Part shown: positions 59,398-64,000 of the stretch, piece by piece
Position numbering within the stretch: position 1 is the first letter of the stretch
Layout of the letters: every line of letters starts with the position of its first letter
Assembly (NCBI GenBank): GCA_944326255.1
Contig: CALVDG010000001.1
Span: 124,001-188,000, forward strand
Direction: 5' to 3'
Source: an uncultured Bacteroidales bacterium
GTDB lineage: Bacteria; Bacteroidota; Bacteroidia; Bacteroidales; UBA932
Length of the DNA stretch: 64,000 nucleotides
Made by a program: the position numbers and the translations under genes
The notes under the pieces: generated by a model
Databases searched by the model: none
What the model was told of the DNA's origin: nothing
Seen by the model: the letters and a program-made list of their open reading frames with translations, nothing else

Positions 59398-59553
59398 AAC
59401 TGTTTAGTTTATCGGGCCGCTGTAAGTAATTATCCGCAAAGATTCCCCCTGGCAGACCTCGTACTGCTGAATCCGGACTGAGCAGGAGATGCCGATGCGC
59501 GGCTCTACCCCATCCGCTATTATCCAACTCGCCGCTATACATTCTCGTCAACT

Positions 59554-59736
59554 TGCCACTATACATTTTCGTTATATTGCATTTTGCTGATTATCAAGAT
59601 ATTCTGCTTTTGCAAGAATGTTAGATGCTCCGATTTTCCTCAAAATACGGCATTTTGGGGTGCTCCTTACATTTTGTGATTTTGTCAACACCGGGATTTA
59701 CAGGTATTTCTGACCTAACGAAAATGTATAGTGGCA
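59554..59736. mobile_element. MITE-like element 2
   Basis: A perfect 21-bp terminal inverted repeat (left arm 59554-59574 beginning TGCCACTATACATTTTCG; right arm 59716-59736) bounds 183 bp with no gene. A related copy of the end sequence (GCCGCTATACATTCTCGTCA, 59531-59550) lies just outside the left end, as if the terminus were repeated. Confidence 0.7.
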
Positions 59737-59742
59737 TTTAGG

Positions 59743-59779
59743 ACTGTGTCGTGGTACGTCAACTGTGTCGTGGTACGTC
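59743..59779 (+). repeat. Tandem 18-bp direct repeat
   Basis: ACTGTGTCGTGGTACGTC occurs at 59743-59760 and again at 59762-59779, one base apart, directly after MITE-like element 2. Confidence 0.8.
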
Positions 59780-59974
59780 GCGGGACTTTTACTCCGCACC
59801 GTGAGTGCCCGGCTTTGAGGATCGTGTCTGGCAGGCAGGTGCAGTTATTGCCGGACAGACGCAGAGAAGGTTATGTTGCCGTCTATAGCTGTCCCTCCTT
59901 TGCCAGGCTCCAGGCTCAAGGCAGGGGAAGAGCCGCCGGGTAGGGACTCCCGACCTTTTCCAAGGGCATTCATC

Positions 59975-60303
59975 CAAGTCCATGGCCATATCCGTGACAC
60001 CTGTCCTGCACGGGGTGATGACAAATCGCTAGTGTTCAGGAATATATGCGAACAGGCCCGAGGATAGGGGTGGCGGATTTCGGACATTTTGACGGTTTTC
60101 AGCCACCCCTATCCTCCGCACTGTTTTACATCCGCCTCGTTATCAGGCACTTCTTAAAAACGACAGAGGACAGGTCCTCGGCTGACACTGGAGTGACTCC
60201 ACGCTACCCCCGTCACCTGCGGCATCCTGCACCGGTACATTTACGGAATGTGTGAGCATACATTCTCTTTGATTTCCTAGGGGTATCTTTGCGGATAATC
60301 ATT
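59975..60303 (-). repeat. Dispersed intergenic repeat, copy F (lacks the 129-bp module)
   Basis: It shares with copy D the CATCCAAGTCC segment, the hairpin GAGGATAGGGGTGGC / GCCACCCCTATCCTC (60060-60116) and GACAGAGGACAGGT. It then goes straight from GACACTGGAGTGAC to TCCACGC, where copy D holds the module. Its end equals the end of copy E. Confidence 0.8.
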
Positions 60304-60340
60304 AAAAATAAAGACGTGTCAGCCCAGGCCGGCACGTCTT
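60301..60340 (-). terminator. Terminator of pepD
   Basis: Hairpin AAGACGTG / CACGTCTT (60311-60340) followed on the minus strand by TATTTTTAAT, 26 bp after the pepD stop. Confidence 0.75.
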
Positions 60341-60366
60341 GTATAGGGTATTGTGGTGCTAATAAA

Positions 60367-61821
60367 TTACTTCATGGGAATGTTCTTGAGGACCTCCTTG
60401 ATGAAGTTCCAGAACTTCTCCACGGTGGGGATGAGCAGGCGCTCGTCGGGAGAGTGGGGAGACATCAGGGTCGGGCCGCAGGATATCATGTCCCAGTGCG
60501 GGTAGTTGGTCGAGAGGATGCCGCACTCGAGGCCGGCGTGGATGGCCTTCACCTCGGGCTCCTTGCCGAACAGGCTCTTGTAGGTCTGCTTCATGGTCTT
60601 GAGGATGTCGGAGTCCATATTGGGCTGCCAGCCTGAGTAGCCTCCTGAGAACCTGACCTTGGCACCGCCCAGCTCCAGGGCACTCTGAATAGCGTCGCGC
60701 AGAGCGTACTTGGCCGAGTCGCTGGATCCTCTCATGAGGGTCTTGACATTGATCTTCTTGCCCTCGGACTTGACGATGGCCAGGTTGTTGGAAGTCTCCA
60801 CGAGGCCGGGGATGGCCAGGCTCATGCGGTCCACGTTGCAGGGGCAGGCCAGCAGGGCCTTCACTACGTTGAGAGCCACGTCGGTGGGGATTACTTTCTT
60901 ATAGCCCTTGGTCTTCTCCACGATAACTTCCAGACCGGGATCGATGGGGGCATATTCGTGCTTGATGTCGGCTACGGCGGCGTTGACGGCCTTGAGGGCT
61001 TTTGCGGCCTTCTTCTCGGGAAGAGCGACTATGGCCTGGGCCTCACGGGGTATGGCATTGCGCATGTTGCCGCCCTCGATGGAGATGAGTTCGCCTTTGA
61101 AGTCTCTCAGCAGTGGCAGGAGGAGGCGGGCCATCAGTTTGTTGGAGTTGGCGCGGCCCTCATTGATCTCCATGCCGGAGTGACCTCCGCGCAGACCCTT
61201 GATGACGATGCGGTACTGGTCGGTGTCCTTGCTTACATTCTCAGGCTTGAAACTGAACTCGGCGTCGGTGTCGAGTCCGCCTGCGCAGCCCACGTACAGC
61301 TCGCCCTCGGTCTCGGAGTCCATGTTGATGAGGATGTCACCTTTAAGTATGCCGCCCTTGAGAGCCTGGGCTCCGGTCATGCCGGTCTCCTCGTCGATGG
61401 TGAAGAGGGCCTCTACGGGTCCGTGCGCGATGTCCTTGGACTCAAGGATAGCCATGGCCACGGCGCAGCCGATACCGTTGTCGGCTCCGAGGGTGGTGCC
61501 CCTGGCCTTTACCCACTCACCGTCGATGTATGTCTCCACCGGGTCTTTCTCCCAGTCGTGCTGCACGTCGTTGTTGTTCTGCGGCACCATGTCGAGGTGG
61601 CCCTGAAGGATGACGCCCTTGCGGTTCTCCATGCCGGGTGTGGCGGGTTTGCGGATGATGATGTTGCCGACCTCGTCACGGATGGTCTCCAGTCCGAGGC
61701 TCTTGCCGAAATTCTCCATGAAGTCCACGGCCCTCCATTCTTTCTTCGAGGGACGGGGAATCTGAGTCAGTGCATGGAAGTTCTTCCATACGCATTTGGG
61801 ATCCAAATTGTCAATAGTCAT
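60367..61821 (-). CDS. pepD: Aminoacyl-histidine dipeptidase (peptidase D)
   Basis: A 484-residue M20C metallopeptidase that cleaves Xaa-His dipeptides such as carnosine. Zinc-site motifs are LQGHLDMVPQ near residue 75, GADNGIGCAVA near 115, the catalytic pair IDEETGMTGA near 147 and MDSETEG near 172; the lid domain and C-terminal HAGLECGIL with the last His are present. Length is typical. It is likely cytoplasmic and monocistronic. Confidence 0.96.
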   Translation of the reverse strand: MTIDNLDPKCVWKNFHALTQIPRPSKKEWRAVDFMENFGKSLGLETIRDEVGNIIIRKPATPGMENRKGVILQGHLDMVPQNNNDVQHDWEKDPVETYIDGEWVKARGTTLGADNGIGCAVAMAILESKDIAHGPVEALFTIDEETGMTGAQALKGGILKGDILINMDSETEGELYVGCAGGLDTDAEFSFKPENVSKDTDQYRIVIKGLRGGHSGMEINEGRANSNKLMARLLLPLLRDFKGELISIEGGNMRNAIPREAQAIVALPEKKAAKALKAVNAAVADIKHEYAPIDPGLEVIVEKTKGYKKVIPTDVALNVVKALLACPCNVDRMSLAIPGLVETSNNLAIVKSEGKKINVKTLMRGSSDSAKYALRDAIQSALELGGAKVRFSGGYSGWQPNMDSDILKTMKQTYKSLFGKEPEVKAIHAGLECGILSTNYPHWDMISCGPTLMSPHSPDERLLIPTVEKFWNFIKEVLKNIPMK

Positions 61822-61903
61822 ACAGTCAATATTTAATAATGATAAGTATCAGCAAAAGTAGTTACCTATATCTGCAACCGGATTGCATAAACAATGCCGT
61901 TCT

Positions 61904-62986
61904 TTACTCGAGCAGGACGCCGACAGGAAATGTGAGTTCCTGACCTTTCTGATAGACAGGTACGCGGCTCTGAAGGATTAGCTCTTGTTCGTCGGTGATC
62001 TTAATGGTGCAGATGACCGGAATTCTATAGTGAATCTCATCGTTCTGGGAAGCTCTGTAGGTCCGGTAAGAACTTCCGTTCCGGGTTGAGGAAGTGAACT
62101 GCTCGGTTTCAGGCTGCACAGTCTCGGGCACTATCTCCATGACGACCGGCCTTCCGGATATGTCGTCTGAAGGCAGCAGCCCCTGAGTGTCGGACAGTCT
62201 GAAGGCTATCACTATTTCTTCTGTCCTGCTGCTGTCGGGTACTATGTCGAAGTTCATGGTCTGGACGGAACTGCAGGCCGTTCCCGTGAACAGTCTCATG
62301 AGGCTTTCTTCTATACGGTATGTCTCATCTATGGCAGCCCGCAGCGCATCACCGCTGAAGGTGGCGTCAGTGTTGCCGGTGATGATATTGACCCGGTTCT
62401 GTCTGAGGTCAAGAATCATTGATGCAGCCTCCTGTGCTTTCTTCTCCGTGCTTTTTTCTACTACCTGGCTCTGTTTGAACGCCACGCGCTCAAATTCACC
62501 GTTATCGTTGCGTTCTGCCCTGTACAGAACGGTCTCGGTTGATGTCAGATTGCTTGTGGCCTCGGATGCCAGCATGTCGCTGTTCCCGGATGCTATAGTC
62601 GGGAATCTCCACAGGCTTTCGTTGCCGGTGTTGTCATTGGACAGCACTACGAGTCCTTGGGAGGTCATCTTCAGAAATGACAGCGGAGCGACCTTTTTGC
62701 TGATGCCGCTGAGATTGATGACGTAGCAGCTGCTCATATCGGCTTCCAGGCAGGGTGTGAGCCTGATGTTGCTGAGGTCGAAAGTTACGCTTTCCTCCAA
62801 AGGTACGTCGATGCCGAGGTATTTTTTAGCATATTCGGCATAAGGTCCGGGTGTGTAACTGCTGCGGACAGCCTCTACGGTAAGGTGAATGGTTGTGGAC
62901 GGAAGGGAGTAGACGACTGTCTGTCCGAAGAGATTGACTGCGGACAATAAGGAAGCAGTCAGGATGGTCAGTATTTTCAGCTTCAT
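61904..62986 (-). CDS. DUF4831 exported protein
   Basis: A 360-residue protein with a signal peptide MKLKILTILTASLLSAVNLFGQ (cleavage about residue 22). The mature part opens TVVYSLPSTTIHLTVEAVRSSYTPGPYAEYAKKYLG, the hallmark of DUF4831 of Bacteroidetes, and is beta-rich throughout. I start at ATG 62986; ten codons upstream are in frame but not signal-like. Function is unknown; periplasmic or outer-membrane location is inferred. Confidence 0.85.
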   Translation of the reverse strand: MKLKILTILTASLLSAVNLFGQTVVYSLPSTTIHLTVEAVRSSYTPGPYAEYAKKYLGIDVPLEESVTFDLSNIRLTPCLEADMSSCYVINLSGISKKVAPLSFLKMTSQGLVVLSNDNTGNESLWRFPTIASGNSDMLASEATSNLTSTETVLYRAERNDNGEFERVAFKQSQVVEKSTEKKAQEAASMILDLRQNRVNIITGNTDATFSGDALRAAIDETYRIEESLMRLFTGTACSSVQTMNFDIVPDSSRTEEIVIAFRLSDTQGLLPSDDISGRPVVMEIVPETVQPETEQFTSSTRNGSSYRTYRASQNDEIHYRIPVICTIKITDEQELILQSRVPVYQKGQELTFPVGVLLE

Positions 62987-63062
62987 ACGGTGAATAACTT
63001 TATCTGCAAAGAACAAAGTTATCTTTTTTCATCCAAAAAGCCAAAAATAGTGATAGGATAAT

Positions 63063-63662
63063 TTACTTATACGTCTTGCAGCAGAGCAGAAACTCTTCAA
63101 TGGTCTTCCTGTTGGCCGTGTCCGGGCTGCAGCGTATGTAGTAAGTCAGCATTGGCGTGGCGGAACCGTGGACTGTCAGGGTCGCGAAGACGGTACTGTC
63201 GGCGTCTTCCCACGGTGTGTCTGTGATGGCGAGGTCTGTTTCCCCGTCATTGAATATGACAGCGGCCTCTTCCATGCTTCTTTCCAGGATTGAGATATCG
63301 GTTTCGGGATAGATCTTTGAGTAATATTCGACCAGAGGCTTTAGCATGTGCTTCGCTGTTTCGGGTACAACGGTGATGGTGAGATGCTTTCTCTGGCCCC
63401 TCTTTACCGGCACCAGTTCCCGGGCGGCGCAGTAGTACAGGTTGAGTATTTTCTCCGCGTATTCAAACAGTATCCTGCCTTTGGATGTCAGTACTGTCTC
63501 CTTGCGGCTTCTGTTGAACAGGGCGTCACCGACAGCACCTTCCAGCTCAAAGATGTGGTTGCTGACAGCGGGCTGGGTGATTCCCAGCTCTTTTGCGGCG
63601 GCCGTAAAACTTCCCTTGAGCGCGACAGTGTAAAATACTTTCAGTCTATAATCGCAAATCAT
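63063..63662 (-). CDS. Short LysR-family transcriptional regulator
   Basis: A 199-residue LysR-type protein. The N-terminal helix-turn-helix (LKVFYTVALKGSFTAAAKELGITQPAVSNHIFELEGAVGDALFNRSRKETVLTSKG) is complete, followed by a linker helix and only the first part of the effector domain (LTITVVPETAKHMLKPLVEYYSKIYPETDISIL). Usual members have about 290-310 residues. Either the effector domain is naturally short, as in some Bacteroidales copies, or the gene was truncated; the frame is open to its stop, with no detectable frameshift. It may control the efflux-type gene that starts beyond the window. Confidence 0.85.
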   Translation of the reverse strand: MICDYRLKVFYTVALKGSFTAAAKELGITQPAVSNHIFELEGAVGDALFNRSRKETVLTSKGRILFEYAEKILNLYYCAARELVPVKRGQRKHLTITVVPETAKHMLKPLVEYYSKIYPETDISILERSMEEAAVIFNDGETDLAITDTPWEDADSTVFATLTVHGSATPMLTYYIRCSPDTANRKTIEEFLLCCKTYK

Positions 63663-63719
63663 GCCTGCTGTTTGTTTTGTTACAAAACTAGGAAATTTTT
63701 ATCAAAAATGAAACATAAT

Positions 63720-64000
63720 TCACAGTCTGCCTATTGATTTCAAATATTTTGTGCAGGATAATTTATAATCTGCAAGAGCCTCTATGTAGTCGCTGCTGCA
63801 CTTGCTCCACTGAGTCTGGGCCTCCAGGACATTGACGAGAGTCTCCATGCCCAGCTCGTACTGGTCCCGGCAGACTTTCAGATTGGTCTCTGCGCTTTTC
63901 AGGGAACTTTCAGCGAGGCGCACCTGCAGGGCGGCTTCCGAGACGGCGTAACTGTTTTTTGCCCTTTCCAGCTCCATCATGCCGCTGAGTCTTTCCAGCT
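63720..64000 (-). CDS. TolC-family outer-membrane channel (partial, C-terminus)
   Basis: The last 93 codons of a TolC-superfamily protein. The visible helix-hairpin reads LAESSLKSAETNLKVCRDQYELGMETLVNVLEAQTQWSKCSSDYIEALADYKLSCTKYLKSIG, the conserved end of the second OEP repeat. The rest lies outside the window. It belongs presumably to a second efflux operon; the short LysR gene follows after 57 bp in the same direction. Confidence 0.88.
   Translation of the reverse strand, partial: LERLSGMMELERAKNSYAVSEAALQVRLAESSLKSAETNLKVCRDQYELGMETLVNVLEAQTQWSKCSSDYIEALADYKLSCTKYLKSIGRL

Larger units (their letters stand above)
59428..60303. repeat. 876-bp segment bounded by inverted repeats
   Basis: The 1057-bp gap 59310-60366 has no supported gene. 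ATTATCCGCAAAGATTCCCC (59429-59448) recurs inverted as ATTATCCGCAAAGATACCCC (60280-60299, minus strand), 19 of 20 bases the same. The same sequence bounds copy E at 28011-28030. The segment encloses MITE-like element 2, a tandem 18-bp repeat and copy F. Confidence 0.55.

Overview
The window is chromosomal DNA from a member of the Bacteroidales; by eye the GC content is in the mid-fifties. The evidence is the set of Bacteroidetes-restricted families (DUF4837, DUF4831, DUF4988/BACON lipoproteins, DUF3667, a glycine-lipid acyltransferase pair, S16 with a long Ala/Glu tail), the recurrent Bacteroidetes promoter pattern TTTG-N(18-22)-TAnnTTTG, weak Shine-Dalgarno sites, and pyruvate:ferredoxin oxidoreductase as a sign of anaerobic life. 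The genus cannot be fixed from sequence alone; an Alistipes-like or other high-GC Bacteroidales is plausible. No prophage, integrase, transposase gene, CRISPR array or rRNA operon is present.

Layout. 1-2.5 kb: three glycosyltransferases of a surface polysaccharide operon, the last cut by the window edge. 2.5-7 kb: nifJ and fabD. 7-11.5 kb: tRNA-Arg, a DUF308 membrane protein, then a secreted-protein operon ending in a patatin-like lipase. 11.5-16 kb: osmC-miaB, two small envelope genes, and the glsA-glsB-like lipid pair. 16-31 kb: housekeeping genes. These are rpoN, upp, radC, rpsT, gltX flanked by two tRNA-Glu isoacceptors, the envelope/isoprenoid operon M23 peptidase-dxr-rseP-DUF4837, ruvX, def, a phosphohexomutase, rpsP-rimM, a VOC protein and an SDR reductase. 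31-42 kb: an accessory stretch holding a DUF3667 protein, a winged-helix fragment, a large BspA-type leucine-rich-repeat lipoprotein, a DUF2971 gene with an unknown partner, a lone ATPase and a three-gene HipB-HipS-HipT-like toxin-antitoxin locus. 42-48 kb: an RND efflux operon. 48-57 kb: a caspase-like protease with a barrel-like partner, menA, higBA, a DUF362 iron-sulfur protein, a K+/H+ antiporter and an unknown membrane protein. 57-60.3 kb: gene-poor repeat-rich DNA around rpsF-rpsR-rplI. 60.3-64 kb: pepD, DUF4831, a short LysR regulator and the end of a TolC-family gene.

The least explained signal is a dispersed intergenic repeat family (copies near 27.8, 32.5, 37.9, 39.5, 41.7, 57.3 and 60.1 kb). 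Three copies carry a 128-129 bp module whose ends form a long terminal stem. The 57.3 kb copy has a compensatory change in both arms (AAGC/GCTT to AGGC/GCCT), and two related repeats lack the module, as empty sites would. A fourth copy keeps the inner closing stem but has a different central hairpin. The copies separate the accessory genes of the 32-42 kb stretch. Next to the 57-60 kb copies lie two small MITE-like elements (about 180 bp) whose ends share the core CTATACATTTT; one has a perfect 21-bp terminal inverted repeat.

Functionally the window mixes envelope building (polysaccharide, glycine lipids, isoprenoids, site-2 protease), translation (three tRNAs, five ribosomal proteins, miaB, def, gltX, rimM), anaerobic metabolism (nifJ, menA, DUF362) and accessory or conflict-type genes (HipBST-like, HigBA, caspase-like).
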